Shown here piece after piece: positions 44,331 to 53,587 of a stretch of 57,842 nt of DNA. The stretch is from positions 1 to 57,842 of the forward strand of contig NZ_JALAGY010000064.1 in the NCBI RefSeq assembly GCF_022712195.1. Direction: 5' to 3'. The position numbers and the translations under genes were made by a program. Numbering within the stretch: the stretch's first letter is position 1; the number at the start of each line of letters is the position of its first letter. The notes under the pieces are model-generated. The model was not told where the DNA came from. It saw only the letters and a list, made by a program, of their open reading frames with translations, and ran no database searches. The stretch comes from Corynebacterium sp. Lineage in GTDB: Bacteria > Actinomycetota > Actinomycetes > Mycobacteriales > Mycobacteriaceae.

Positions 44331-44946
44331 TGTCGGCCCTGTCGGTCGTGCTGTCCTCGGCGAGGATGCCGTAGATCCGCCGGCGGGTCTCGTCGAGCAG
44401 TTCGGTGGCCCGTCGGCGCTGGTCCTCGGTGCCGCTCACACCGACCTGGTGCACCGCCTGCCCCAGCTTCACACCGGCCTTCGGCAGCTCCCCGCGGCCG
44501 TCGAACAGCCGGGCGACGGTGTCCCACGGGGCAGGGGCGGCGTCCTGACCGGCGGTGTCGGACGCTTCGGCACGCCCCTCCGCGGTCAGGGTGTACGTCC
44601 GCCTGCCGTCGGACTCCTCCACGGTGGCTAGCCCCTCGTCGACGAGGAGCTGAAGCTCCGGGTAGACCTCCGCGGCGCCGGGCGCGTCGTCACCGTCCTG
44701 CCCGGCGATCTCCCGGACGACCTGGCCGCCGTGCCGCGGACCGTGGGAGAGGACGTCGAGGACCGCGGCGTGCACACTGCGCGTCGGCCGCTGGGGTCGC
44801 TGGGGCCGGGGTGGTCGGGGCATGCGTCCCGCCTGGTCCGGGGCGGGAACCTGGAAGGGCAGGTAGTCGCGCACGTTCTCGAGCAGGTTCCACAGCGCCG
44901 CCGGATCCGGGGCGCCGTCGTATCGGTTCTGGTGAGGGTATCCCAT
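44284..44946 (-). CDS. PadR-family transcriptional regulator
   Basis: A 220-residue regulator. The winged-helix region is SVHAAVLDVLSHGPRHGGQVVREI, with EVYPELQLLVDEGLATVEES then RRTYTLTAEGRAE, matching PadR (pieces shown). The N-terminal 55 residues are a Pro/Arg-rich low-complexity arm. The C-terminal tail ADSADSADNGAPEV is encoded by the 9-bp repeat shared with the ubiB start. It is upstream of and overlapping ubiB, so the two are one operon. Confidence 0.85.
   Translation of the reverse strand: MGYPHQNRYDGAPDPAALWNLLENVRDYLPFQVPAPDQAGRMPRPPRPQRPQRPTRSVHAAVLDVLSHGPRHGGQVVREIAGQDGDDAPGAAEVYPELQLLVDEGLATVEESDGRRTYTLTAEGRAEASDTAGQDAAPAPWDTVARLFDGRGELPKAGVKLGQAVHQVGVSGTEDQRRRATELLDETRRRIYGILAEDSTTDRADSADSADSADNGAPEV
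44302..44346. repeat. 9-bp tandem repeat in the padR/ubiB overlap
   Basis: Five consecutive 9-nt units: GTTGTCGGC, three identical ACTGTCGGC, then CCTGTCGGT (plus strand). Read on the minus strand the unit is GCCGACAGT, so each copy places a GTG in the ubiB frame and Ala-Asp-Ser in the padR frame. Confidence 0.85.
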
Positions 44947-45145
44947 GTCAGCGCCTCCATGCGCCTGGTGACGGATAGGTGGACGGCACCAACGCTACCC
45001 GCGAACCCTGGACGGCACCTGGGAGCAGAGGCCGGGAAGGCGGAGTCCGGTGCCCGGGGACCCGTGGCGCCACATCGTGGCACATCGTGCCCGGTCGCGC
45101 CCCTGAGGCACGCCGGTGCCGTGAGGCACCGTTATCCTGAACGCC

Positions 45146-46069
45146 ATGACTGACTCGTCCGGCCCCCGCCCCAACGGCCGCTACGCCCCGAGCCCCAGCG
45201 GTGACCTGCACCTGGGCAACCTGCGTACCGCCGTGCTCGCCGAGGCGTGGGCGCGGACCACCGGACGCGGGTTCGTCCTGCGTGTCGACGACATCGACGC
45301 CGCCCGGTCCTCGGAGATCTCCGCCGACCGGCAGCTGGAGGACCTCGAGGCCGTCGGGGTCACCTGGGACGGGGCGGTCGCCCGCCAGTCCGGGACCCTC
45401 GACCGCTACGAGGTCGCCCTCGACCGGCTCCGGGAGGACGGCCTGGTCTACGAGTGCTACTGCTCCCGCAGGGACATCCGGGAGGCGGCCCGCGCCCCGC
45501 ACGCCGTGCCGGGACACTACCCCGGCACCTGCCGCGACCTGGATGACGCCGAGCGGGCACAGCGGCGCGACGCCCTCGCCGCCGAGGGGCGCGTCCCCTC
45601 GCTGCGGCTGCGAGCGCAGGTCAGCGAGTGGACGGTGCGTGAGACCTTCGCCGTCCCCGGCGGCAGCCACACCGGGGAGGTGGACGACATGGTCCTGCGC
45701 CGTGGCGGGCAGGGCGGGGCCGACGTGGGGGTGGCCTACAACCTCGCCGTCGTCGTCGACGACACGCTCGCCGGGGTCGACCAGGTCGTCCGCGGCGACG
45801 ACCTGCTCAGCTCCGCGCCACGCCAGGCGTACCTGGCGCACCTGCTGGAGCTGCCGGAGGTGGAGTACGTGCACGTCCCCCTGGTGCTGGGGCCCACCGG
45901 CGCACGGCTGGCGAAGCGGGACGGTGCTATCACCCTGCGTGAGATGCCCGGCGACACCCTGGAGGAGAAGGGACGTGCCGCCCGGGAGTGGATCGACCGC
46001 TCGATCGGGCCGGCGGCGCTGGAGGACCCGGCACTGCTGAGCCACGAGCCGGTCACCTGGCAGGGGTGA
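45146..46069 (+). CDS. gluQ: Glutamyl-Q tRNA(Asp) synthetase
   Basis: Truncated glutamyl-tRNA-synthetase paralogue that attaches glutamate to queuosine in tRNA-Asp. 307 residues, lacking the anticodon-binding domain of Glt[21 protein letters not shown] carries the HIGH-type motif, [10 protein letters not shown] the KMSKS-type motif, and YECYCSRRD...YPGTC the zinc cysteines. TATCCT is 7 nt before the ATG (leaderless). It implies that queuosine is present, consistent with tgt nearby. Confidence 0.92.
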   Translation: MTDSSGPRPNGRYAPSPSGDLHLGNLRTAVLAEAWARTTGRGFVLRVDDIDAARSSEISADRQLEDLEAVGVTWDGAVARQSGTLDRYEVALDRLREDGLVYECYCSRRDIREAARAPHAVPGHYPGTCRDLDDAERAQRRDALAAEGRVPSLRLRAQVSEWTVRETFAVPGGSHTGEVDDMVLRRGGQGGADVGVAYNLAVVVDDTLAGVDQVVRGDDLLSSAPRQAYLAHLLELPEVEYVHVPLVLGPTGARLAKRDGAITLREMPGDTLEEKGRAAREWIDRSIGPAALEDPALLSHEPVTWQG

Positions 46070-46085
46070 GCCCCGGCTGGCGGGG

Positions 46086-46895
46086 TCAGCCCACCGAGCG
46101 ACGTCCGAACACCGGGGCCACCTTCTTCGCGGCGGCCTTCCGGGCCACCGCCGTGTTCTTCCCGGCGAGCAGCCGCAGCTGGCGCATCCGCTCCCTGCGG
46201 AACGTGGTCCACGGGCCGGTCGTCCACGTCTCGTCCACCAGCTTCTTCGCGTAGGCCACCGCATCGGGGGAGCGGGTGGCGATCACCGTGGCGAGCGCCT
46301 CGGCGTCCTCCACCGGCGTGTCGGAGACCTCGCTGGCCAGCCCGTACCCCACCGCGGCGCGGCCGTCGAAGACCTCGCCGGTCATGGTGAGCTTCTTCAG
46401 CACGTCCGCCCGCACCTGCTGGGGCAGGGTCCGCATGCCGGACATGTCGGGGACCAGCCCCCACTTCGACTCGAGGATGCTCCACTGCGCGTCGGCGGTG
46501 GTGATCCGCCAGTCCGCGGCCATGGCCAGCTGGAGACCGCCGCCGAAACAGTGCCCGTGCACCGCCGCGACCACCGGCACCGGCAGGCGCCGGAAACCCC
46601 AGCACGCCTCCTGGAACTGGTTCGTCCCGCGCCACGGCCGGGGGAGGAAGGACGCCACCATCGACGAGGGCCGCTTCATCGCCGAGGCGAAGTCCAGGCC
46701 GGCGCTGAAGGAACGGCCCTCCCCGGAGACGACCACGGCGCGGATCGTCCGGTCGTCCCGGATGCGCCGGGTGATCGACACCAGTTCGTCGAGGATCTCC
46801 AGGGTGAGGGAGTTCAGCTTGTCCGGACGGTTGAGCCGGACGTGGGCGATCCGTGTGGGGCCGTCGGTGACGGTGAGTGAGGGAAGACCAGTCAT
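46086..46895 (-). CDS. Enoyl-CoA hydratase/isomerase
   Basis: Crotonase-fold enzyme of 269 residues. ARVRL-like HVRLNRPDKLNSLTLEIL, VVVSGEGRSFSAGLDF, HGHCFGGGLQLAMAADWRI and WGLVPDMSG form the CoA-binding and oxyanion sites. The last Lys/Arg-rich 25 residues are typical of actinobacterial echA proteins. TAGCGT is 7 nt before the ATG at 46895. Convergent with gluQ, divergent from nadE. Confidence 0.9.
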   Translation of the reverse strand: MTGLPSLTVTDGPTRIAHVRLNRPDKLNSLTLEILDELVSITRRIRDDRTIRAVVVSGEGRSFSAGLDFASAMKRPSSMVASFLPRPWRGTNQFQEACWGFRRLPVPVVAAVHGHCFGGGLQLAMAADWRITTADAQWSILESKWGLVPDMSGMRTLPQQVRADVLKKLTMTGEVFDGRAAVGYGLASEVSDTPVEDAEALATVIATRSPDAVAYAKKLVDETWTTGPWTTFRRERMRQLRLLAGKNTAVARKAAAKKVAPVFGRRSVG

Positions 46896-46973
46896 GCCGA
46901 CAACGCTAGAGGACGGTGCGGGGTGGCCGCGGGTGAACGCGAGGGACGGACACGGGGCTGGCAGACTGGGGGC

Positions 46974-49058
46974 ATGCCAGAACAGCTGCACACACCACCC
47001 GGCGGCGCGTACACGCACGGATTCGCCCGCGTCGCGGCGGCCACCGTCCCGGTCGCCGTCGCCGACCCGGCGACGAACGCCCGCACGGTCCTCGACACCG
47101 CCCGCGGCCTCCACGACGACCACGTCGCCGTCGCCGTCTTCCCCGAGCTCTGCCTCACCGGCTACGCCATCGACGACCTGGTGATGCAGGACGCCCTGCT
47201 CGACGCCGTCACCGACGCCCTGGCCACCCTCGTCGCAGAGTCGGGGACACTCTTCCCCGTGCTCGTCGTCGGCGCCCCGTTGGCGCACGGCAACCGCCTG
47301 TACAACTGTGCGGTGGTCATCCACCGCGGGCGGATCCTGGGCGTCATCCCGAAGGCCCACCTGCCGAACTACCGCGAGTTCCACGAGCGGCGCTGGTACG
47401 CGCCGGGCGACGGGGTCCGCGGCGAGACGATCCGCGTCGGACGCGGGGCGGACGGGGTCGAGGCCCCCTTCGGCACCGACCTGCTCTTCGAGGCGCAGGA
47501 CGTGGACGGTCTGACCGTCCACGCCGAGGTCTGCGAGGACATGTGGGTCCCGGTGCCCCCGTCCTCCGTGGCGGCGCTGCAGGGCGCCACCGTCCTGCTG
47601 AACCTGTCGGGGAGCCCCGTCACGGTGCAGCGGGCCGACGACCGTCACCTGCTGGCGAAGTCGGCGTCCCACCGGAACCTGGCGGCCTACGTGTACGCCG
47701 CCGCCGGCCAGGGGGAGTCGACCAACGACGTCTCCTGGGACGGGCAGACCATGGTGTACGAACGCGGTGAGCTGCTGCAGGAGAGTGAGCGTTTCCCGGA
47801 CGGCCCGCGCGTCAGCGTCGCAGACGTGGACGTCCGCGGACTGCAGGCCGCACGCCTGCGCCAGGGCACCTTCGACGACAACCGCCGGGCGGTGGAGCAC
47901 CGTTCGGACGTGCGGTTCCGGCGCATCGGGTTCACGCTGAACCCGCCGCAGGGCGACGTGGGCCTGCGGCGGGAGGTCGCGCGGTTCCCCTTCGTGCCCG
48001 GCGACCCCGCCCGCCTGGCGCAGGACTGCTACGAGACCTTCAACATCCAGGTCTCCGGGCTGGTCCAGCGGCTGCAGGCCATCGGCGACCCCCGCCCGGT
48101 GATCGGGGTCTCCGGTGGACTGGACTCCACCCACGCGCTGCTGGTGGTGGCGCGGGCGATGGACCGCGCCGGTCGTCCCCGCTCCGACATCCTGGCGTAC
48201 ACGATGCCGGGGTTCGCCACCTCCGACCACACGAAGTCGAACGCCGTGAAACTCGCCGAGGCCCTGGGCGCGACGATCCGCACCCTCGACATCCGGCCCG
48301 CGGCCACCGAGATGCTCTCCCGGGTGGGGCACCCGGCCGGCGACGGTGAGCCGGTGTACGACGTGACCTTCGAGAACGTGCAGGCCGGGCTGCGCACCGA
48401 CTACCTCTTCCGCCTGGCCAACCACCTCGGCGGCATCGTGGTGGGCACCGGGGACCTCTCCGAGTTCGCCCTCGGCTGGTGCACCTACGGGGTCGGGGAC
48501 CAGATGAGCCACTACGCGGTGAACGCCGGGGTGCCCAAGACGCTGATCCAGCACCTCATCCGGTGGGTCATCGCCGACGGCACCGTGGTCGGGGACGACG
48601 CCGCCGCGGTGCTGCGGTCCGTCCTGGACACCGAGATCAGCCCCGAGCTGGTGCCCGCCGGGGCGGACGGACAGGTCCAGTCCACCGAGGACACCATCGG
48701 CCCGTACGCGCTGCACGACTTCACGCTGTGGCACGTGCTGCGCGGCACCCGCCCGGCCACCGTCGCCTTCCTGGCCTGGCACGCCTGGAACGACGCGGAG
48801 GCCGGGCAGTGGCCGGCGGGGTTCCCCGACGACGACCGCTACGCCTACGACCTGACGACCGTCGTGCGGTGGGAACGTGTCTTCCTGCGACGCTTCTTCG
48901 GCTTCGCCCAGTTCAAGCGCACGGCCGTGCCCAACGGTCCGAAGGTGTCCCCGGCCGGCTCCCTGTCGCCGCGCGGTGACTGGCGGGCGCCGTCGGACGG
49001 GAACGCCCGCGCCTGGCTCGCTGAGCTCGACCGGCACTACCCCGATGTGGGGGCATGA
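46974..49058 (+). CDS. nadE: Glutamine-dependent NAD(+) synthetase
   Basis: Final step of NAD synthesis, 694 residues. The N-terminal nitrilase domain has its Glu-Lys-Cys triad in VFPELCLTGY, IPKAHLPNYREFHE and HAEVCEDMW; the synthetase domain carries IGVSGGLDSTHALL. VVGTGDLSEFALGWCTYGVGD is the NaAD site. Length and order match the mycobacterial enzyme. A CAGACT box lies 6 nt before the ATG, possibly leaderless. Confidence 0.95.
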   Translation: MPEQLHTPPGGAYTHGFARVAAATVPVAVADPATNARTVLDTARGLHDDHVAVAVFPELCLTGYAIDDLVMQDALLDAVTDALATLVAESGTLFPVLVVGAPLAHGNRLYNCAVVIHRGRILGVIPKAHLPNYREFHERRWYAPGDGVRGETIRVGRGADGVEAPFGTDLLFEAQDVDGLTVHAEVCEDMWVPVPPSSVAALQGATVLLNLSGSPVTVQRADDRHLLAKSASHRNLAAYVYAAAGQGESTNDVSWDGQTMVYERGELLQESERFPDGPRVSVADVDVRGLQAARLRQGTFDDNRRAVEHRSDVRFRRIGFTLNPPQGDVGLRREVARFPFVPGDPARLAQDCYETFNIQVSGLVQRLQAIGDPRPVIGVSGGLDSTHALLVVARAMDRAGRPRSDILAYTMPGFATSDHTKSNAVKLAEALGATIRTLDIRPAATEMLSRVGHPAGDGEPVYDVTFENVQAGLRTDYLFRLANHLGGIVVGTGDLSEFALGWCTYGVGDQMSHYAVNAGVPKTLIQHLIRWVIADGTVVGDDAAAVLRSVLDTEISPELVPAGADGQVQSTEDTIGPYALHDFTLWHVLRGTRPATVAFLAWHAWNDAEAGQWPAGFPDDDRYAYDLTTVVRWERVFLRRFFGFAQFKRTAVPNGPKVSPAGSLSPRGDWRAPSDGNARAWLAELDRHYPDVGA

Positions 49059-49115
49059 GCACCGGGTGTGTCCCCGGTCACACTCTGCGCTGGTGACGGT
49101 CCGTTTCCGGTGCTC
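49057..49115 (+). other. Structured intergenic element after nadE
   Basis: A 9-bp inverted repeat, GAGCACCGG (49057-49065) and CCGGTGCTC (49107-49115), encloses an inner GTGTG/CACAC hairpin, giving a branched fold. It begins at the nadE stop codon and lies about 100 nt before the ABC importer. It may be the nadE terminator or a leader element of the importer. I recognise no riboswitch class. Confidence 0.4.
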
Positions 49116-49214
49116 GTGACGCGGGGACGTGGGTTGCGCCTCCTCGCGGTTTCCCCCGCCTGCCCATAAGCTTGTTCAGGGACAAAAGAAGTAGACAGCG
49201 GAGGCGAAGAAAAC

Positions 49215-50267
49215 ATGAGTGTCGTCAGTGCGTCCCACGTCTACAAGGTCTTCGGACCGGACGCCGACAGCAGGGAACTGGTCTCCCGTCTGGAAAAGGG
49301 GGAGGACCGCGACGACCTCACCCACCTGGGGACCGCCGCCGTCATCGACGCCTCCTTCTCCGTGGAGGCCGGGGAGACCTTCGTGGTGATGGGCCTGTCG
49401 GGGTCGGGGAAGTCGACGCTGATCCGGATGCTCAACGGCCTGTGGGCCCCCACCTCCGGGACAGTGGAGGTGGCGGGCAGGGACATCTCCGCCATGGGCA
49501 CCAGGGAACTCCGCGACCTGCGCAAGAGCCACGTGTCCATGGTCTTCCAGCACTTCGCGCTGCTCCCGCACCGCAGCGTCCGCGACAACGCCGCCTACTC
49601 GCTGGAGATCCAGGGGGTCGACAAGGCGGAACGGAGGGAACGCGCGGACCACTGGCTGCGACAGGTCGGGCTCGACGGTTGGGGCGACCACCTGCCCGGC
49701 GAACTCTCCGGAGGCATGCAGCAACGCGTCGGACTCGCCCGCGCCCTCGCCGCGGAGACCGACATCCTGCTGATGGACGAGGCGTTCTCCGCCCTGGACC
49801 CGCTGATCCGCACCGAGATGCAGGACCAGCTGATCGCCCTTCAGCGCGACCTGAGGAAGACCATCATCTTCATCAGCCACGACCTCAACGAGGCGATGCG
49901 GCTCGGCGACAGGATCGCGATCATGCGGGGAGGGCGCATCGCCCAGACAGGGTCCGCGGTGGAGATCCTCACCGAACCCGCCGACGACTACGTCCGCGAG
50001 TTCATCGCCGACGTCGACCGGACCCGCGTCCTCACCGCGCGCAACGTGATGACCGCGCCCGGCGACGACGTCGGCCCGCTGCCCACCGTCGGCGCAGACA
50101 CCGTGCTGGCGGAGGTCTTCGCGCACTCGGCGGCCTCGGAGACCGGCGCGGTGGCGGTCGTGGACGACGGTGGGGCTCACGGTGGCGGCCGGGTGATCGG
50201 CGTCGTCGACCGACGCACACTCGTCGACACCGTGGCCGAGGCCGCCACGGTGGGGAAGGAGGCCTGA
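49215..50267 (+). CDS. Glycine betaine/proline-type ABC importer, ATPase subunit
   Basis: A 350-residue ATPase of the ProV/OpuAA group. Walker A GLSGSGKSTLIRML, Q-loop MVFQHFALLPHRSV, signature LSGGMQQRVGLARAL, Walker B LLMDEAFSALDPL. After the nucleotide domain (to about residue 265) a C-terminal region resembling a CBS pair (RNVMTAPGDDVGPLPTVG) may sense ionic strength, as in OpuA. GGAGG precedes the ATG. The permease starts 1 nt after its stop. Osmotic control is inferred from the family. Confidence 0.92.
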   Translation: MSVVSASHVYKVFGPDADSRELVSRLEKGEDRDDLTHLGTAAVIDASFSVEAGETFVVMGLSGSGKSTLIRMLNGLWAPTSGTVEVAGRDISAMGTRELRDLRKSHVSMVFQHFALLPHRSVRDNAAYSLEIQGVDKAERRERADHWLRQVGLDGWGDHLPGELSGGMQQRVGLARALAAETDILLMDEAFSALDPLIRTEMQDQLIALQRDLRKTIIFISHDLNEAMRLGDRIAIMRGGRIAQTGSAVEILTEPADDYVREFIADVDRTRVLTARNVMTAPGDDVGPLPTVGADTVLAEVFAHSAASETGAVAVVDDGGAHGGGRVIGVVDRRTLVDTVAEAATVGKEA

Positions 50268-50268
50268 C

Positions 50269-51132
50269 ATGTCGACGTTCATGAACCCCGACATCCCGGT
50301 CGGCCGCTGGGTCGCCGACGGCATCGACTGGTTCACCGGCGCGGCGTCCGGCTTCCTCGACGCCGTCGGCGCAGTCCTCGGCGGCATGTACTCCGGGGTC
50401 TACTCCCTACTCGGCGCACCGGTGTACCTGGTGATGATCGTGGTGTTCGCGGTGATCGCCTGGTTCGCGGCGGGGTGGCGGGTCGCCGTCTTCACCGTGC
50501 TGGGCTTCTACCTGGTGAGAGGCGTCAACGAGTGGAACCAGGCCATGCAGACACTGTCGATGGTCATCGTCGCCGTGGTGATCGCCGTCGCGGTCTCCGT
50601 GCCACTCGGGATCTGGGCGGCGAAGTCCCGCGTCGTCTCGGCGGTCGTCCAGCCCGTCCTCGACTTCATGCAGGCCATGCCGGCGTTGGCCTACCTGGTG
50701 CCGATCATCGTGATCTTCGGTATCGGCGAGGTCCCCGGCATGATCGCCACCCTGATCTTCTGCCTGCCACCCGGTGTCCGCTTCACCCGGCTGGGCATCC
50801 TCCAGGTCGACCGGGAGACCGTGGAGGCCGGCAACGCCTTCGGGGCGACACCCCGCCACATCCTCTTCCGCATCGAGATGCCCCTGGCCCTGCCGACCAT
50901 CATGGCCGGGATCAACCAGGTCATCATGCTCGCGCTGTCCATGGTGGTGCTGGCGGGCATGGCCGGCGCAGCGGGTCTCGGCAAGGACGTGACGACCGCC
51001 ATCCAGTCCCTGAACATCCCGCTGGGCGTCAACGCGGGCCTGGCCGTGGTGATCCTGGCGATCTTCCTCGACCGCGTCACAGCCGGCCTGGGACGCCGGA
51101 CCCCGCTGGCCAGGGCAGAAACCGCCGGGTGA
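50269..51132 (+). CDS. Glycine betaine/proline-type ABC importer, permease subunit
   Basis: A 287-residue inner-membrane protein with about six helices. The coupling region EAGNAFGATPRHILFRIEMPLALPTIMAGINQVIM (in pieces) matches the ProW/OpuAB family. IWAAKSRVVSAVVQPVLDFMQAMPALAYLVP is the conserved central stretch (in pieces). Confidence 0.93.
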   Translation: MSTFMNPDIPVGRWVADGIDWFTGAASGFLDAVGAVLGGMYSGVYSLLGAPVYLVMIVVFAVIAWFAAGWRVAVFTVLGFYLVRGVNEWNQAMQTLSMVIVAVVIAVAVSVPLGIWAAKSRVVSAVVQPVLDFMQAMPALAYLVPIIVIFGIGEVPGMIATLIFCLPPGVRFTRLGILQVDRETVEAGNAFGATPRHILFRIEMPLALPTIMAGINQVIMLALSMVVLAGMAGAAGLGKDVTTAIQSLNIPLGVNAGLAVVILAIFLDRVTAGLGRRTPLARAETAG

Positions 51133-51199
51133 CACCCGGCGCCACAGCGCGCACCACCTGCACCACATCCACCACCACCGTTTCACGACAGGAGACACC

Positions 51200-52237
51200 A
51201 TGACCACCACAGCACGGACCACCACGACACGGACCACCGCCAGAGCGGGACGCCGGGCGGCCACGCTCGGCGCACTGCTGGTGACCTCGGCACTGGCGCT
51301 CTCCGCCTGCGGGGCGGAGAACGAGGGCGGCGGTGACGGCGGTGAAGGCGCCGGATCCGGTACCGACTCCGAATACGCCGACTGCACCCCGGGGGAGGAC
51401 TCGGCGAACCTCGCCGACATGGACGTCGACGACGACAAGGACATCAGCATCGCCGCCTTCAACGGCTGGGACGAGTCCTTCGCCGCCGCCCACCTGCTCA
51501 AGCACGTCCTGGAGGAGGACGGCTACACGGTGACGGTGGAAGGCTACGACGCCGCGCCGGGGTACACCGGTGTGGCGCAGGGTGACATGGACATCGTCAT
51601 GGACAGCTGGCTGCCCGTCACCCACGACACCTACATCGAGGAGTACGGCGACGACCTCGAGACCCAGGGCTGCTGGTACGACAACGCCGAACTGACCATC
51701 GCCGTGAACGAGGACTCCCCGGCACAGAGCATCGAGGACCTGGCGAGCATGGGCGACGACTACGGCAACCGGATCGTCGGGATCGAGGACGGCGCCGGCC
51801 TGACCAAGCAGATCCAGGACCGGGCCATCCCGGAGTACGGTCTCAACGACCTGAACTTCCAGACCTCGTCCACCCCCGCGATGCTGGCCGAGCTGAAGAA
51901 GGCCACCGACGCCGGAGACAACATCGCGGTGAGCCTGTGGCGCCCGCACTGGGCCTACGACTCCTTCCCCGTCCGTGACCTCGAGGACCCGAAGGGTGCG
52001 ATGGGCGGCACGGAGAACATCTTCAACTTCTCCCGGACCGGCTTCTCCGACGACAACCCCTATGTGGCCCAGCTGCTGAAGAACCTGGTGCTCGACGACG
52101 AGCACCTCTTCACCCTGGAGAACGTGATGTTCTCCGAGGAGAACTACGGCGGCGAGAAGATGGACGAGGCCGTGGCCGAGTGGATCGACGACAACCCGGA
52201 CTTCGTCGACGACTGGAAGGCCGGTGAGCTGGCGTAG
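51200..52237 (+). CDS. Glycine betaine/proline-type ABC importer, substrate-binding lipoprotein
   Basis: A 345-residue lipoprotein: Thr/Arg-rich N-terminus, hydrophobic segment and lipobox LSAC (Cys about residue 35), then a Gly/Asp linker. The binding domain is OpuAC-like, with Trp and Tyr residues in FNGWDESFAAAHLLKH, MDSWLPVTHDTY and SLWRPHWAYD that would form the aromatic cage for quaternary amines. It follows the permease by 67 nt. Confidence 0.92.
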   Translation: MTTTARTTTTRTTARAGRRAATLGALLVTSALALSACGAENEGGGDGGEGAGSGTDSEYADCTPGEDSANLADMDVDDDKDISIAAFNGWDESFAAAHLLKHVLEEDGYTVTVEGYDAAPGYTGVAQGDMDIVMDSWLPVTHDTYIEEYGDDLETQGCWYDNAELTIAVNEDSPAQSIEDLASMGDDYGNRIVGIEDGAGLTKQIQDRAIPEYGLNDLNFQTSSTPAMLAELKKATDAGDNIAVSLWRPHWAYDSFPVRDLEDPKGAMGGTENIFNFSRTGFSDDNPYVAQLLKNLVLDDEHLFTLENVMFSEENYGGEKMDEAVAEWIDDNPDFVDDWKAGELA

Positions 52238-52260
52238 TCACCCGCCGAGTCACCCGCCGA
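52237..52260. repeat. 12-bp tandem duplication at the dsdA stop codon
   Basis: GTCACCCGCCGA occurs twice in direct tandem between the convergent opuAC-like and dsdA genes, duplicating the dsdA stop context. Confidence 0.7.
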
Positions 52261-53542
52261 GCAGGGCGGCGAACTCCTCGTCCGGCATGAGCGAGCCCCC
52301 GGTGAGCCACGCGACGTGGGTCCCCGGGGCGTCGGCGTCCCCGAGACACCCCGCCGCGCGCAGTCCCGCGCAGGCGGACGGTTCGAGCGCGATGCCGCAG
52401 ACACCGTGCACCACGGAGAGGACCCGCAGGAGGTCGTCGTCGGTGACGGTCGCGTAGCCGGCGACGAGGCCGCCGACCGTCTTCCCCACGAAACCGGACG
52501 GACGGCCCACCGCCAGACCGTCGGCGACGGTGGACTCCCCACGGCCGATGTCCGTCACCCCGACCGCGTCGTCCAGCCCGGTGAGCCGTCCGAGAAGGAA
52601 CGCCGGCATCGCCACCGGTTCAACGAAGACGCACCGGACGTCGTCGCCGAAGATCCTGGACAGCCCGTAGGTGACGCCGCCGGGCGCCCCGCCGATCCCG
52701 CAGGGCAGGTACACGGTCAGCGGGTAGTCCGCGTCCACCCGGACCGACGCCGCGGCGAGCTGCCCGGCGAGCCTGCGCCCGGCGACGGCGTAGCCGGCGA
52801 AGAGGCTCAGGGAGTTCTCGTCGTCGATGAAGTGGGCGTGCGGGTCCGCGTCGGCGGCGCGGCGTCCGGCGTGGACCGCCGCGGTGAAGTCCGTGTCGTG
52901 CTCGACGACCTGCACCCCGGAGTCCCGGAGGCGGTCCTTCTTCCACTGCTTGGCGTCGTGGGACATGTGTACCGTCACGGAGAACCCGAGGACCGCGCCC
53001 ATCAGACCGATGGACATGCCCAGGTTGCCGGTCGACCCGACGACGATGCGTCGCGTCGCCATCCGCTCCCGCACGGAACGGTCGAGGAACACCGTGGGAC
53101 CGGCGGACAGGTCGACGCCGAGTTCGGCGGCGACGGTGAGTGCCGTCTCGAGGACCTCGTGGATACCTCCGCGGGACTTCACCGAGCCGCTCACCGCCAG
53201 GGCGTCGTCCCGTTTCACCCACAGGTTCCGGGGGACAGGGGTGCCGAACTCCCGGGAGAGCGCCTCGCTGAGGGCGCCGACCTTCGTCAACGGCGACTCG
53301 ATGACGCCACCGAGACCACGCGTCTCAGGGAAGATGTCCTCGATCAACGGCGCGAACCACCGGAAGCGTTCCTCCGCGGCGTCGACGAGGGCGTCGAGGG
53401 TGGCTGTGTCCGGGGAGCCGGTGCCGGGTGGGCCGGCGTGGGTGGAGTGGTCGGGGACCCACACCGTGGGACGGGCGGCGGCCAGGTCGTCGAAGACCGC
53501 CCGGTCGCGGTCTGAGGACAGGGAGTCCCGGAGAGTCTGCAT
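52250..53542 (-). CDS. dsdA: D-serine ammonia-lyase
   Basis: PLP enzyme that turns D-serine into pyruvate and ammonia, 430 residues. PLP lysine in AVSGSVKSRGGIHEVLE (usually SGSIKARGGIYEVL), RRIVVGSTGNLGMSIGL (phosphate loop), and LPCGIGGAPGGVTYGL. IESPLTKV and RNLWVKRDDALA are family landmarks. The start is ATG 53542 (MQTLRDSLSSDRDRAV). No dsdC or D-serine permease is nearby. Confidence 0.92.
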   Translation of the reverse strand: MQTLRDSLSSDRDRAVFDDLAAARPTVWVPDHSTHAGPPGTGSPDTATLDALVDAAEERFRWFAPLIEDIFPETRGLGGVIESPLTKVGALSEALSREFGTPVPRNLWVKRDDALAVSGSVKSRGGIHEVLETALTVAAELGVDLSAGPTVFLDRSVRERMATRRIVVGSTGNLGMSIGLMGAVLGFSVTVHMSHDAKQWKKDRLRDSGVQVVEHDTDFTAAVHAGRRAADADPHAHFIDDENSLSLFAGYAVAGRRLAGQLAAASVRVDADYPLTVYLPCGIGGAPGGVTYGLSRIFGDDVRCVFVEPVAMPAFLLGRLTGLDDAVGVTDIGRGESTVADGLAVGRPSGFVGKTVGGLVAGYATVTDDDLLRVLSVVHGVCGIALEPSACAGLRAAGCLGDADAPGTHVAWLTGGSLMPDEEFAALLGG

Positions 53543-53587
53543 GGCGTCCCAGTCTAGAGGGGCGTGGCAGGGGAAACTGGAAACGAC

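Noticed and set aside
46086..49037. 983-codon minus-strand ORF spanning nadE and the enoyl-CoA hydratase
   Set aside because: Only its 3' 269 codons are a real gene (ending at 46086); the rest is antisense to nadE.
49057..49214. Known riboswitch (c-di-AMP or similar) upstream of the betaine-type importer
   Set aside because: The conserved cores of ydaO and other classes I know are not visible; only a generic branched inverted repeat is present.
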